From Alistipes sp. (GTDB lineage: Bacteria; Bacteroidota; Bacteroidia; Bacteroidales; Rikenellaceae): DNA of 64,000 nt. The first letter of the stretch is position 1. Each line of letters begins with the position of its first letter. The translations under genes and the position numbers were made by a program. The notes below the pieces were generated by a model. It ran no database searches and was not told the DNA's origin. It saw only the letters and a program-made list of their open reading frames with translations. Shown here in pieces: positions 43,224-52,387 of this stretch. The DNA is taken from positions 124,001-188,000 of the forward strand of contig JAFQHI010000009.1 of NCBI GenBank assembly GCA_017398045.1, given 5' to 3'.

Positions 43224-44711
43224 TCACCTCTCCTCGGTCCAGTCACCGTTGCGCTTAATCAGCTCGATGAGTCTATCGAGTGCCTCCTCCTGCGGGATAT
43301 TCTTTTCGATGACCTCACGCCCCTTGTAGAGCGTAATGCGTCCCGGGGCAGCCCCCACATAACCGTAATCGGCATCGGCCATCTCGCCCGGGCCATTGAC
43401 GATGCACCCCATCACACCGATACGCAGATTCTTCAGGTGCGAGGTTTTCGAGCGAATCTCGGCCAGCGTCTTCTCGATATCGTAGAGCGTGCGACCACAC
43501 GAGGGGCAGGCGATATATTCGGTGTAGGAGAAGCGCACACGGGCGGCCTGAAGAATCATCAGCTCCACCTCGCGCAACTCCTCGGCCGAAAATTGGGGCG
43601 CATCGACCCAAACACCGTCGGCCAGTCCATCCAGCAGGAGCGGACCCAAATCGGCTGCCGCCTTCACGGCCACCGTCTCCAACTCCTTGTCATCATACTT
43701 GCGACGCACCATCACCGGCTCCGCAGCCTCGTCGAGCGAGAGAATCGCAGCACGCAACTCGGCCGTGGGGTTCTTGCTCACCGCCTCCAAAACGCGGAAA
43801 CCTGCGTGCGGTTCATCGTGCGTGAGGGGAATCTGTACCCCGCTACGACGACGATAGCGATAGGGCGAATAGCGTTCGGGGTATTTCACCTCAAACGCGC
43901 CTTCGCGTCCGGTAAAGTATTCGGAGAGGAGCTTTGCCGTCGGTATCTCGTTTTCGGGGGCCTCGGTCAGCGATACGCGAATCGTATCACCGATACCGTC
44001 CGAAAGGAGCGCACCGATGCCTACGGCACTCTTGATGCGTCCTTCGAGGCCGTTGCCCGCCTCCGTTACGCCCAGGTGAATCGGGTAGGTCATCCCCTCC
44101 TCCTCCATCGCCTTGACCAAAAGGCGATAGGCGGCCACCATCACGCGCGTGTTGCTCGACTTCATCGAGACAACCACCTGGTCAAAGTCCTCGCGACGGC
44201 AGATGCGCAAAAATTCCATGGCCGAGACGACCATCCCCTCGGGCGTGTCACCCCACTCGTCAAAGACGCGCTTGGCAAGCGAACCGTGGTTCACACCGAT
44301 ACGCAGTGCCACACCACGCTCCTTGCATTGGGCAATCAGGGCCTCCAGCTCGCCACGGTCGAGGCGGTAGTTGCCCGGATTGATGCGGACCTTATCGACG
44401 TAGTTGGCCGCCACGGCTGCCACCTCCGGAAGGAAGTGGATGTCGGCCACGATGGCTGTCTGAAAACCATCCGAACGAAGCCCTGCAACGATGTTGCGCA
44501 GATTTTCGCCCTCTTTTCGTCCCTGCGCCGTGAGGCGGACAATCTTACCTCCTGCACGGTCGATACGCTCGATTTGTGCCACCGAACCTTCGGTGTCGTT
44601 CGTGTCGGTGTTGGTCATCGACTGCACGGCTACGGGATATTCACCGCCAATCATCACCGTTCCGATGCGGACCGCGTGGCTCTTACGCCGCGCATAGTGT
44701 GTCAGTTCCAT
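43224..44711 (-). CDS. ispG: 4-hydroxy-3-methylbut-2-enyl diphosphate synthase
   Basis: I place the start at 44711 (MELTHYARRKSHAVRIG), because the -7 box at 44739-44746 lies downstream of the frame's first ATG. The 495-residue length is that of the long, insertion-bearing form. Motifs include VAVQSMTNTDTNDTEGSV, VDKVRINPGNY, RIGVNHGSLAKR, and the [4Fe-4S] cysteines CPSCGRTLYDIE and GVMGCIVNGPGEMADADYG. It converts ME-cPP to HMBPP in the MEP isoprenoid pathway. Confidence 0.95.
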   Translation of the reverse strand: MELTHYARRKSHAVRIGTVMIGGEYPVAVQSMTNTDTNDTEGSVAQIERIDRAGGKIVRLTAQGRKEGENLRNIVAGLRSDGFQTAIVADIHFLPEVAAVAANYVDKVRINPGNYRLDRGELEALIAQCKERGVALRIGVNHGSLAKRVFDEWGDTPEGMVVSAMEFLRICRREDFDQVVVSMKSSNTRVMVAAYRLLVKAMEEEGMTYPIHLGVTEAGNGLEGRIKSAVGIGALLSDGIGDTIRVSLTEAPENEIPTAKLLSEYFTGREGAFEVKYPERYSPYRYRRRSGVQIPLTHDEPHAGFRVLEAVSKNPTAELRAAILSLDEAAEPVMVRRKYDDKELETVAVKAAADLGPLLLDGLADGVWVDAPQFSAEELREVELMILQAARVRFSYTEYIACPSCGRTLYDIEKTLAEIRSKTSHLKNLRIGVMGCIVNGPGEMADADYGYVGAAPGRITLYKGREVIEKNIPQEEALDRLIELIKRNGDWTEER

Positions 44712-44738
44712 CTCCTTAAGTTTTCTTTTTTCGATAAG

Positions 44739-44766
44739 CAAAGATAATGAAAATTTCGTATCTTTG
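44739..44766. promoter_or_regulatory. Divergent promoters for ispG and recG
   Basis: TATCTTTG occurs on the minus strand (44739-44746, toward ispG) and on the plus strand (44759-44766, toward recG). Only 12 bases separate the two boxes, so one polymerase would block the other. Neither has a good -33 box. Confidence 0.6.
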
Positions 44767-44782
44767 TCCTATGGAGCGCGTA

Positions 44783-46888
44783 ATGATGCAGGATATACAG
44801 TATGTGTCGGGGGTCGGTGAGGCACGCGCCAAGCTGCTCAATCGGGAACTCGGCATCCGCACGGTGGGGGATTTGTTGAACCATTTTCCCTTCCGCTACA
44901 TCGACCGCACGCGCATCTACCCCATCCGCGAAATTACGGAAGCCGCCCAACTGACCTACGTGCAACTTCGCGCCCGCATCCTGGGTGTCGCCTATGCCGG
45001 TGAGGGGCGCAAAAAGCGTTTCACGGCCTATGCCCAGGACGAGACGGGACGTGTCGAGCTGGTCTGGTTTCAGGGCATCAAATGGATAGAGAAAAAAATC
45101 GAAGTTGGACGCGAATACCTCATCTTCGGCCGACCGTCGTTCTATCGGGGCGAACTGCAATTGGCCCACCCCGAAATCGAAACAATGGAGCAGGCCCTCT
45201 CGCGCAAGGCCGAAAGCGGGATGCAGGGCATCTACCCCTCGACCGAGAAAATTACCTCTTCGTTCGGCACCAAGGGCTTTTACCGCCTGATTCAAAACGC
45301 CTGGGCCTTGGTCGGGCGGTCGCGCCTTGCGGACCCGCTACCCGAGGAGATGCGCCGCGAATATGGCCTTCTCGCGCTGCACGAAGCCTACTACAACATC
45401 CACTTTCCGCAATCGGCCGAACTCCTGCGACAAGCGCAATATCGACTGAAATTCGATGAGTTGCTCGGTGTGCAGCTCGGTGTGCAGTCGCGCCGCACGG
45501 AGCGTCTGGAGCGACAAAACGGATTCCTCTTCCCGAAGGTGGGCGAAACATTCAACACCTTCTACAACGAAAAGCTCCCCTTCCCGCTCACGGGTGCGCA
45601 GAAGCGCGTCATCAAGGAGATTCGCCAAGATACCGTCACGGGCTACCAGATGAACCGCCTCTTGCAGGGCGATGTGGGGTCGGGCAAGACGCTCGTCGCG
45701 CTGATTTCGATGCTGCTGGCCGTCGATAACGGTTTCCAGGCCTGCCTGATGGCTCCAACCGAGATTCTGGCCCGCCAACACTTTGCCACCATTACGCGGA
45801 TGCTGGAGGGGATTCCGGTGCGTGTGGCGATTCTCACCGGCTCGTCGAAAACGAAGGAGCGACGCACGGCCCTCGAAGGCATTGCTTCGGGCGAAGTGGA
45901 TTTATTGATTGGCACCCACGCCCTGATTGAGGACAAGGTGCAGTTCCAAAACCTCGGCTTTGTCGTCATTGACGAGCAACACCGCTTCGGTGTGGAACAA
46001 CGCGCCCGCCTCTGGACCAAGAACCAACGACCGCCCCATATCCTGGTGATGACCGCCACCCCCATCCCCCGCACGTTGGCCATGACCCTTTATGGCGACC
46101 TGGATGTCTCGGTCATCGACGAACTTCCCCCGGGTCGTCGTCCGATTCAGACCTTCCACTACACCGACTCGGCACGCCTGCGGTTGTGGGGCTTTCTGAA
46201 GAAGCAGATTGCCCTCGGACGGCAGGTCTATATCGTCTATCCGCTCATTCAGGAGTCCGAGGCGATGGATTACAAGGACCTCACGGATGGCTATGAGGCC
46301 GTCTCGCGCGACTTTCCCCTGCCACAATATGTGACGGAGATTTGCCACGGCAAGATGAAACCCCAGGACAAAGAGGCCTCGATGGCCCGCTTTAAGTCGG
46401 GCGAGGCTCATATCTTGGTCGCCACCTCGGTTATCGAGGTCGGTGTCGATGTGCCGAACGCCACGGTGATGGTCATCGAGTCGGCCGAGCGATTCGGCCT
46501 TTCGCAGCTCCACCAATTGCGTGGGCGCGTAGGGCGCGGTGGCGAACAGTCCTACTGCATCCTCATGTCGGGCGAAAAACTCTCGAAGGAGAGCCGCGCA
46601 AGGTTGGAGGCCATGTGCGAGACGACCGACGGATTCCGCCTCGCAGAGTTGGACCTTAAGCTACGCGGTGCAGGCGATATCAATGGCACGATGCAGAGCG
46701 GCATGGCCTTTGATTTGAAGATTGCCAACCCCACGCGCGATGTGCAGGTGCTGACCCTCACGCGCGAAGCCGCCGAAAAGGTGTTGAAGCAGGACCCCCA
46801 CCTCGACCAACCCGCTCACGGCGGACTGAAGAGCCTCATGGAGCGATTCTCGGCCCGCGAAAAGATTGATTTTTCACGCATTTCGTAA
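44783..46888 (+). CDS. recG: ATP-dependent DNA helicase RecG
   Basis: The start at 44783 (MMQDIQYVSGVGEARAKLL) fits the family and the -7 box 17 bases upstream; the ATG at 44771 would fall at or before the transcript start. The 701-residue protein has the wedge OB domain, Walker A GDVGSGKTLVAL, the DEQH box VVIDEQHRFGVEQR, and the C-terminal helicase motifs (VATSVIEVGVDVPNATVMV, LHQLRGRVGRGG, LAELDLKLRGAGDINGTMQSG). It remodels stalled forks and Holliday junctions. Confidence 0.96.
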   Translation: MMQDIQYVSGVGEARAKLLNRELGIRTVGDLLNHFPFRYIDRTRIYPIREITEAAQLTYVQLRARILGVAYAGEGRKKRFTAYAQDETGRVELVWFQGIKWIEKKIEVGREYLIFGRPSFYRGELQLAHPEIETMEQALSRKAESGMQGIYPSTEKITSSFGTKGFYRLIQNAWALVGRSRLADPLPEEMRREYGLLALHEAYYNIHFPQSAELLRQAQYRLKFDELLGVQLGVQSRRTERLERQNGFLFPKVGETFNTFYNEKLPFPLTGAQKRVIKEIRQDTVTGYQMNRLLQGDVGSGKTLVALISMLLAVDNGFQACLMAPTEILARQHFATITRMLEGIPVRVAILTGSSKTKERRTALEGIASGEVDLLIGTHALIEDKVQFQNLGFVVIDEQHRFGVEQRARLWTKNQRPPHILVMTATPIPRTLAMTLYGDLDVSVIDELPPGRRPIQTFHYTDSARLRLWGFLKKQIALGRQVYIVYPLIQESEAMDYKDLTDGYEAVSRDFPLPQYVTEICHGKMKPQDKEASMARFKSGEAHILVATSVIEVGVDVPNATVMVIESAERFGLSQLHQLRGRVGRGGEQSYCILMSGEKLSKESRARLEAMCETTDGFRLAELDLKLRGAGDINGTMQSGMAFDLKIANPTRDVQVLTLTREAAEKVLKQDPHLDQPAHGGLKSLMERFSAREKIDFSRIS

Positions 46889-46932
46889 TAAAGAACTCCG
46901 AAAAGGCGTTAGATAAGAAAATTCCCACGACT

Positions 46933-47730
46933 ATGAAACGACTGCTATTTGCGCTCTTTGCCATCCTTTGGGCATCGACCAGCTCGGCACAACTCTACCA
47001 CCCGGGTGAAGCGTTGGAGTACCGCGTAAGCTATCGCGCCAAATATTTCCCCAACACCGAAATCGGTTCGGTGGAGGTCACGACCGAAGAGGTCGATTTT
47101 CAAGGTACGCCCCACTATCGCGTGGTGGGCGTGGGCCGCACGTTGCCGACCTACCGCTGGTTCTTCAACATGGAGGACCGCTACACGATTCATATCGACC
47201 CCGCGACCCAACGCACGGTTCACTTCGCAAGCGACCTCCAGGAGGGCAACTACACCTTCGAAAGCACCTACCGCTACGATTGGGAGCAGATGCAGGTGGC
47301 AACCCGCTGGAGCAGCCGCAAACGCCCCTTCAAGGAGATGACCCTGCCGCTCACCGACCGTTCGATGGATGCCATCTCGCTCTTCTTCAATATGCGTTCA
47401 GCCTCGGTCGACGAGTTCACCGAAGGGGGTGTCGGAACGCTGGAGATGGTGCTGGAGGATACCGTGCGCCACATCAACTACCGTTACCTGGGGCGCGAGG
47501 TGAAGAAGATTCGCAACAAGGGTAAATTCCGCGCCCTGAAGTTCGAATGTCAGCTCGGCACGACCGAAGGATTCTCTTTCACCGACGGCACCGTTTTCAC
47601 GCTCTGGATTTCGGACGACAGCAACAAAATCCCCCTTGCGATTGAATCGCCCGTGCGCATTGGCAGCATCCAAGCCTACATTTACGACTTCAAAGGGCTG
47701 AAATATCCCGTTGAAAGTTTGATAAAGTGA
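46933..47730 (+). CDS. DUF3108 family exported protein
   Basis: The 265-residue protein has a signal peptide (MKRLLFALFAILWASTSSAQ) and DUF3108 features: PGEALEYRVSYRAKYF, HYRVVGVGRTLPTYRWFFNM, the beta-strand ladder with VATRWSSRKRPFKEMTLPL, and VFTLWISDDSNKIPLAIES. The fold is a half-barrel like LolA-type lipid binders (recalled for the family). It lies 44 bases after recG. Confidence 0.85.
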   Translation: MKRLLFALFAILWASTSSAQLYHPGEALEYRVSYRAKYFPNTEIGSVEVTTEEVDFQGTPHYRVVGVGRTLPTYRWFFNMEDRYTIHIDPATQRTVHFASDLQEGNYTFESTYRYDWEQMQVATRWSSRKRPFKEMTLPLTDRSMDAISLFFNMRSASVDEFTEGGVGTLEMVLEDTVRHINYRYLGREVKKIRNKGKFRALKFECQLGTTEGFSFTDGTVFTLWISDDSNKIPLAIESPVRIGSIQAYIYDFKGLKYPVESLIK

Positions 47731-47747
47731 TTTTTTCGCTATCTTTG
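47718..47747 (+). promoter_or_regulatory. Promoter of the coiled-coil membrane protein gene
   Basis: TTTG (47718-47721) and TATCTTTG (47740-47747), spaced by 18 bases, overlap the end of the DUF3108 gene. Confidence 0.65.
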
Positions 47748-47776
47748 TAGGTAGAAACCACTTATAACTAAACGCC

Positions 47777-48706
47777 ATGAAAGAAGATAAATACGGCTAC
47801 AACCCTGCCGAGGAGGATGACGAGGAGTATTACGACGACCCCCGCCCCCAGCAAGACCAATCGATTCGCGGTTATCGCATCGTAATCGGTATCTTGTCGG
47901 TGATTCTGGTAGCCATTTCGCTGCTCTACTTCAGTATTCACCGCGAGCAGATGCGCGACAACGCCCTTCTGGCGGCCGACCGCGACTCGATTCAGGCCGG
48001 TCTGAACGACCTGATTATCAACTACGACAGCCTACGCTACCAGAACGATTCGATTGCCGAGTCGCTTACGAAGGCTAACGAGCTGGTCGAGCAACTCAAG
48101 CAGGAGCGTCGTTGGAACTACAACAAGATGCGCCAATACGAGAAGGAGTTGGGTTCGTTGCGCACCGTGATGCGTGGCTATATCCGCCAGATTGACTCAC
48201 TCAACACGCTCAACAAGAAGCTTATCACCGAGAATGTCTCCTACCGCAAGGAGATTACCTCGGCAAACCTGCGTGCCGATATGGCCGAGGAGCGTCAGGC
48301 CGAGCTGGAGAACAAGGTGAAGGTGGGTGCCGTGGTTCGCGCCCGCGATATTCGCCTGATGGCCCTCAATGACCGCGGTCGTGAGGTGACGCGCATTAAG
48401 AATGCCGCCCGCCTGCGCGTCGATTTCGTGCTGGCCGCCAACGAGTTGGCCACGCCCGGCAACAAGGCCATCTATGTCCGCATCACCTCGCCCGACGGCT
48501 ACGTGCTGACCACCGAGTCGATGCCCACCTTCGAATTCGAGGGTTCGGCCATCAGCTACTCGGCCATGCGTGAGGTCGATTACCAAAATGCCGACCTCGA
48601 GGTGGGTATCTACTTCAACTCCTCGGGCTTTGCCACCGGCACCTACAAAATCGAACTCTACATGGAGGGCCGCATGATTGGCTCCACAGAAATCGCCATG
48701 CGATAA
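47777..48706 (+). CDS. Membrane-anchored coiled-coil protein, unknown function
   Basis: The 309-residue product has an acidic N-terminus (EEDDEEYYDDPRP), one membrane segment (about residues 34-56), a coiled coil of about 110 residues (DSIQAGLNDLIINYDSLRYQ onward), and a C-terminal beta domain (KAIYVRITSPDGYVLTTESM, then GTYKIELYMEGRMIGSTEI). The topology is cytoplasmic tail, helix, periplasmic coil and domain. I know of similar Bacteroidota proteins but of no function. It could sense or tether envelope structures. Confidence 0.75.
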   Translation: MKEDKYGYNPAEEDDEEYYDDPRPQQDQSIRGYRIVIGILSVILVAISLLYFSIHREQMRDNALLAADRDSIQAGLNDLIINYDSLRYQNDSIAESLTKANELVEQLKQERRWNYNKMRQYEKELGSLRTVMRGYIRQIDSLNTLNKKLITENVSYRKEITSANLRADMAEERQAELENKVKVGAVVRARDIRLMALNDRGREVTRIKNAARLRVDFVLAANELATPGNKAIYVRITSPDGYVLTTESMPTFEFEGSAISYSAMREVDYQNADLEVGIYFNSSGFATGTYKIELYMEGRMIGSTEIAMR

Positions 48707-48795
48707 AAAAAGAGGCAAGAGGCAGGAGGCAAGAGGCAGGAGGCAAGAAAAATAAAGGATATTAACGAAATTAAGGAGATTAAAGAAAAACGCTT
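48707..48795. repeat. Polypurine tract after the coiled-coil gene
   Basis: Right after the stop codon: repeated AGGCAAGAGGCAGG units, then an A-rich ATTAACGAAATTAAGGAGAT stretch. Same family as tracts at 35268, 50140, 56222 and 57804. Confidence 0.7.
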
Positions 48796-48810
48796 TGATT
48801 GCTTGAGAAC

Positions 48811-48840
48811 AAAAAGCGAGGGGAACCCCTCGCTTTTTTT
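48811..48840. terminator. Bidirectional terminator
   Basis: GCGAGGGG-AA-CCCCTCGC stem with A5 before and T7 after, between convergent genes. Confidence 0.9.
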
Positions 48841-48850
48841 GTACGAAATA

Positions 48851-49447
48851 CTATTGGCGCAGCTGCTCAATTTGATGAAGCACCTCATCGACCTGTCGAC
48901 AACGGCGTTTTAAGAGTTTGAAGCCCCACATCAAAGAGACGACAATCAATGCGGAGGTAAGCACGAAGATCGGTAAATTCAGCGTAAAACGCGATGCGTA
49001 TAGCACCGTCCACACCACAACGACCACAAGCGGAACGGATAAAATGAATTGGTTGCGTGCAACCATTTTGCGGTGACGACACACCCGTTCGGTCGCCTCG
49101 GTCATGGACTTGGTAGCCAAATGGACAATATCGAGGGTACGATATTCCGAAAGGGTAAGGATCAGCTCCAGCAGAGCGACCAACAGCACGAGCAGGCCAA
49201 AACCCCACGATGCGACCCCCATATCGCAATTGTGGGCTATGAAGACAACCGCTACCACCGGAGCGGCCACACCACTCAGGAGCATACGCTGCTTATACCA
49301 CCGATTGACAGAGTTCATTTTTGCTTTCATCGAGCTTTGCAACAGTTCATCGGTCACGATGCGCTGATGTTCGAGTTTTTTATGAAGGAGGCCGAATTGA
49401 CTTTTCAGGTCCTGAAAATCGGCCATATCTACTATTTGTTGATTCAT
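48851..49447 (-). CDS. Four-helix membrane protein downstream of an ECF sigma factor
   Basis: The 198-residue protein has an N-terminal polar region (MNQQIVDMADFQDLKSQFGL, then LHKKLEHQRIV) that could be helical, four membrane segments (about residues 55-72, 80-98, 132-150, 153-172), and a basic tail. It begins 9 bases after the sigma gene. The position is that of an anti-sigma factor, but there is no zinc motif or FecR domain. Function unknown. Confidence 0.6.
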   Translation of the reverse strand: MNQQIVDMADFQDLKSQFGLLHKKLEHQRIVTDELLQSSMKAKMNSVNRWYKQRMLLSGVAAPVVAVVFIAHNCDMGVASWGFGLLVLLVALLELILTLSEYRTLDIVHLATKSMTEATERVCRHRKMVARNQFILSVPLVVVVVWTVLYASRFTLNLPIFVLTSALIVVSLMWGFKLLKRRCRQVDEVLHQIEQLRQ

Positions 49448-49456
49448 GATTGATGC

Positions 49457-49942
49457 TTATTTATTGTTGGACATTGCTTTCAGTTGCTCCTTGACGCGAA
49501 ACAGCCGAGTTGTTACATTCGACAGCGTGATACCGACCACGTTGGCTATCTCTTGATAGGTCATATTCTCCAGCCAAAGAAGAATGATGGCCCTATCGAA
49601 AGGGTCGAGGCGATTGATTCTGTCGTAGAGTTTTTGGATTTGTATGGTGTGGTCGTCGTCATCGTTGTACAAATCGATGCCGACCGAAAGAGGAATGGTT
49701 TGTACACGACCTCTCCGCTTTCGCTCATAGTTACTGCATGTGTTGAGGCTCACGCGCCATATCCAGGTTTTCAGCGCGCTCTCACCCCGAAACGAGGGAA
49801 AACCGCGCCATAGGTTAATCAACACCTCCTGGAAAAGGTCGTTCACCTCCTCCTTATCCTTCGAGAAAAAGTAACAAACCGTATAAATCGTCTGTCGAAA
49901 TTCTCGAACCATTGCCGTAAATTGTTGTTCAATCTGCTCCAT
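49457..49942 (-). CDS. ECF-family RNA polymerase sigma factor
   Basis: The 161-residue protein has region 2 (FSKDKEEVNDLFQEVLINLW, then RGFPSFRGESALKTWIWRVS) and region 4 (LDPFDRAIILLWLENMTYQE, then IANVVGITLSNVTTRLFRVK). The DLFQEVLINLWRG core is standard for Bacteroidota ECF factors. It likely directs transcription of envelope or stress genes and is probably controlled by the membrane protein encoded next to it (inference). Confidence 0.92.
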   Translation of the reverse strand: MEQIEQQFTAMVREFRQTIYTVCYFFSKDKEEVNDLFQEVLINLWRGFPSFRGESALKTWIWRVSLNTCSNYERKRRGRVQTIPLSVGIDLYNDDDDHTIQIQKLYDRINRLDPFDRAIILLWLENMTYQEIANVVGITLSNVTTRLFRVKEQLKAMSNNK

Positions 49943-50038
49943 TTCCGATCATGTTCTACAACATTAGACACAGGAATCGCACAATCCTTTCACAAATTTC
50001 GGGTTTTCTTCAAAAAAATTAAGGGGATAAAAGAAAAA
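49943..50038. other. Upstream region of the ECF sigma gene
   Basis: AT-rich; no clear TAnnTTTG box was found on the minus strand, which may mean the sigma factor drives its own promoter. Confidence 0.35.
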
Positions 50039-50119
50039 CGTCATGCTGAGCTGTTGGCGAAGCATCTCTATCATAGCAGTCTGACTGAATAGAGATCCTT
50101 CGTTTCACTCAGGATGACG
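50039..50119. repeat. Intergenic inverted-repeat element (CGTCATcCTGAGnGAAaCGAAGGATCTCT type)
   Basis: The ends CGTCATGCTGAGC and CTCAGGATGACG are inverted, as are inner segments (GCGAAGCATCTCTAT and ATAGAGATCCTTCGT), so about 80 bases fold into one long imperfect hairpin. This sequence type recurs in the intergenic DNA of many Bacteroidota and other phyla. No coding frame. Confidence 0.8.
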
Positions 50120-50135
50120 CTCTTTAATCCCTTTA

Positions 50136-50200
50136 TTATCTTTGCTCTTTTCTCTTCGCTCTTGCCTCTTTCCTCTTCGCTCTTGCCTCTTTCCTCTTGA
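50136..50200. repeat. Polypurine tract after the nucleoside-recognition gene (minus strand)
   Basis: On the minus strand, right after the stop codon, AAGAGGAAAGAGGCAAGAGC is tandemly repeated. Same family as the tract at 35268. Confidence 0.75.
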
Positions 50201-51325
50201 TTAAATCAAGGCATAGAGCAGGTAAATCCAGTGCGCCACGATAGCCGCAGCGAGACCGCCGATGGTGTGTGCAAGAATGGCTTTGCTCGTCAGCTGGCGA
50301 TAGCCGAGCGAGTCGAGCATGGCCGTATGGGTGCTTAAATAGCCGCTCCAGCACATACCGATTGCCGTGCAGACGGCAATGGCGTTGCCATCCATCCACC
50401 CCTCAGCCACGAAGTTCGGCACCACGCTCAAAGCGGCACCTACGGCTCCAAGAGCTGTGATGGGGAAGGCAATCAGATGCGGGTCGGTAAAGCCGAAGAG
50501 CCACTCAAAGAGCCATGCACACTGGTTGGCAAGCCACGGCAACAGTTCCACACCCTCAAAGGCAGCTCCTGTATATCCCGTTGCCGAGGGTCCAAAGGTG
50601 AGAATCATGACAAAGGTGGAGATAATCAACACACCCGGAATAATCGCAATGCCGACATCGACACCCGACCGTCCGCCATCCAAGAGGGCATTCAGGATAC
50701 GGATAAAGAGCGACTCGTGGGGTTGCTTCTCCTCGGCAGCGACTTCGAGCGGCTCCTCAACGACCTGCTCGTCAGCAAATTGCGGATAGGCCTTGACGAC
50801 AAATCGTTGCATAATGCGCGTCGAAACCACACAACCGACAAAGGCCCCCGCAAGACCGATAAACGGCTCGACATAAAAACCCTGCCCCACCATAAAGACG
50901 ATGACCAGGAGTCCCATGCCGAAGGCGGTGCCGAAATTCGTCAGCGAGATATATTGATATTTCTTAAAATAGGCGGCAAAGCGTTTGTCCTGGGCCAGGG
51001 AGATGATGGCGGGGTTATCCGAAAGGAAGGTGACCACCGCACCGAGCGAGGCGACACCCGGAAGGTTGAACAGGGGCTTCATCAGCGGACGCAGCAACCG
51101 CTCGATGAGTTTCACCACCCCGAATTCGATGAACAGACGCCCCAAGGCTCCCGTGATGACACAGATACCCATCAGATAGAACACCGTGTCGAGCAGCAGC
51201 GCGTGCGCCGTTTTCATGATGGTATTGAGCATATTCGGAAGCCCCATGACGGAGCCGAGATAGCCGAAAATGAGGCCGATAATCACCAGGCAGGGGATGC
51301 CGTCGGGTATGCGTAGTCGTTTCAT
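50201..51325 (-). CDS. Nucleoside-recognition (Gate/YjiH-type) membrane protein
   Basis: The start at 51325 (MKRLRIPDGIPCLVIIGLIF) gives 374 residues. It has eight or more membrane segments in two blocks, each with Gate-domain features (TVFYLMGICVITGALGRLFI, VTFLSDNPAIISLAQDKRFA; GVDVGIAIIPGVLIISTFVM), split by an acidic linker (about residues 200-225). The family is related to nucleoside transporters and spore-maturation proteins, but substrates are unclear. It lies 5 bases after the porin gene. Confidence 0.8.
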   Translation of the reverse strand: MKRLRIPDGIPCLVIIGLIFGYLGSVMGLPNMLNTIMKTAHALLLDTVFYLMGICVITGALGRLFIEFGVVKLIERLLRPLMKPLFNLPGVASLGAVVTFLSDNPAIISLAQDKRFAAYFKKYQYISLTNFGTAFGMGLLVIVFMVGQGFYVEPFIGLAGAFVGCVVSTRIMQRFVVKAYPQFADEQVVEEPLEVAAEEKQPHESLFIRILNALLDGGRSGVDVGIAIIPGVLIISTFVMILTFGPSATGYTGAAFEGVELLPWLANQCAWLFEWLFGFTDPHLIAFPITALGAVGAALSVVPNFVAEGWMDGNAIAVCTAIGMCWSGYLSTHTAMLDSLGYRQLTSKAILAHTIGGLAAAIVAHWIYLLYALI

Positions 51326-51330
51326 CTTTG

Positions 51331-52359
51331 TTATTTTCGTCTGTTGGGGGTAAACGAGAGGAGATTCATGCGCCAAGTCAGGCCAAAGTCGATAATCGAC
51401 TGTTTGTTGCGCAAGACGTTCAGCTCCGCGTCATCCGACCCGTAGGTGTAACTGTATGCGGCGTGCAGGCGTACGTTGCGCTTGCCGCGAATGGGATAGA
51501 CCTCCACGGCGGCACTCAGGCGGGTCAGCTCCGTGCCGGGCTGCACACAGAAATCACCGGCATGGTGGGTGCGGTTTACATCGTAGGTCGCCCTGGCCGA
51601 GAGGTGGAGATAGTCGCACGCCGTGACCTTCACCTGCCCCATCACCGAGCAATCGTTGAAGAAGAAGGGCTGACGGTCGGTGGCGCGGTTCATGATATCG
51701 AGGTCCAGCGTCACGCGCCCCACCTCGAGGCGGTTGCCCAATGCAACGTAGTAGATATACTCGCCCGGAAGATACTCGATGGCATTGAGCGAATAGAGTG
51801 CGCTGAACGAACCGTGCTTACCGACCCACATGAGGTTGTAGGCATACATCTCTTTCTCGGCACGGAAGGGGCTTTCGGTCACCTGCGCCATGAAGGAGTC
51901 GCGCCCACCCTTGAGGGTGTGCGTAAGGCTCGCTCCAAGCTGATAACACGCAATTTGGCTGCAATATTCCGAGTAGAAATAGGCATCAATCGGGGCCATG
52001 TCGTACTCATAGCCGCCGATGCCCAGCACCTGCTTACCGGCCGAGAGCGTCCACCGGTCGTTGGGTGTCGTGTAGCTCAAATAGAGGTAATCCGTGGCAT
52101 CGAAGAAGCTTTGGTCCTTGTGGGCCTTGTTCAGTCGCTGGCGATAGGCGTAGCTCAACCCGTGTCCGAGGTCACCACTAATCAGGAGGTTGATAAACTT
52201 CCCTTTGAAGCCCGACTCATCGTTGATATGGTGGCCGTCGATGGTCTGTCGCGTATAGTCCACACGGGCCTCCAGGCCCAATTTCAGCAACTCCTCCTCT
52301 TGAGCGGAAACCGTTTGAACAAGGAGTGAAATGAGCAGCAGTGTAAAGAGTTTTTTCAT
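51331..52359 (-). CDS. Porin-like outer-membrane barrel protein
   Basis: From 52359 the 342-residue protein has a signal peptide (MKKLFTLLLISLLVQTVSAQ) and about 16 alternating strands (LKLGLEARVDYTRQT, YAYRQRLNKAHKD, WTLSAGKQVLGIGGYEYDMA, LSAAVEVYPIRGKRNVRLHA). The end (SIIDFGLTWRMNLLSFTPNRRK) places the last aromatic strand near the C-terminus. It resembles Bacteroidota porins. It lies between a response regulator and an inner-membrane transporter-like gene, suggesting an uptake pair across both membranes. Confidence 0.78.
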   Translation of the reverse strand: MKKLFTLLLISLLVQTVSAQEEELLKLGLEARVDYTRQTIDGHHINDESGFKGKFINLLISGDLGHGLSYAYRQRLNKAHKDQSFFDATDYLYLSYTTPNDRWTLSAGKQVLGIGGYEYDMAPIDAYFYSEYCSQIACYQLGASLTHTLKGGRDSFMAQVTESPFRAEKEMYAYNLMWVGKHGSFSALYSLNAIEYLPGEYIYYVALGNRLEVGRVTLDLDIMNRATDRQPFFFNDCSVMGQVKVTACDYLHLSARATYDVNRTHHAGDFCVQPGTELTRLSAAVEVYPIRGKRNVRLHAAYSYTYGSDDAELNVLRNKQSIIDFGLTWRMNLLSFTPNRRK

Positions 52360-52387
52360 GTTTGTTTGGATTGGCTGAAGGGAAGGG

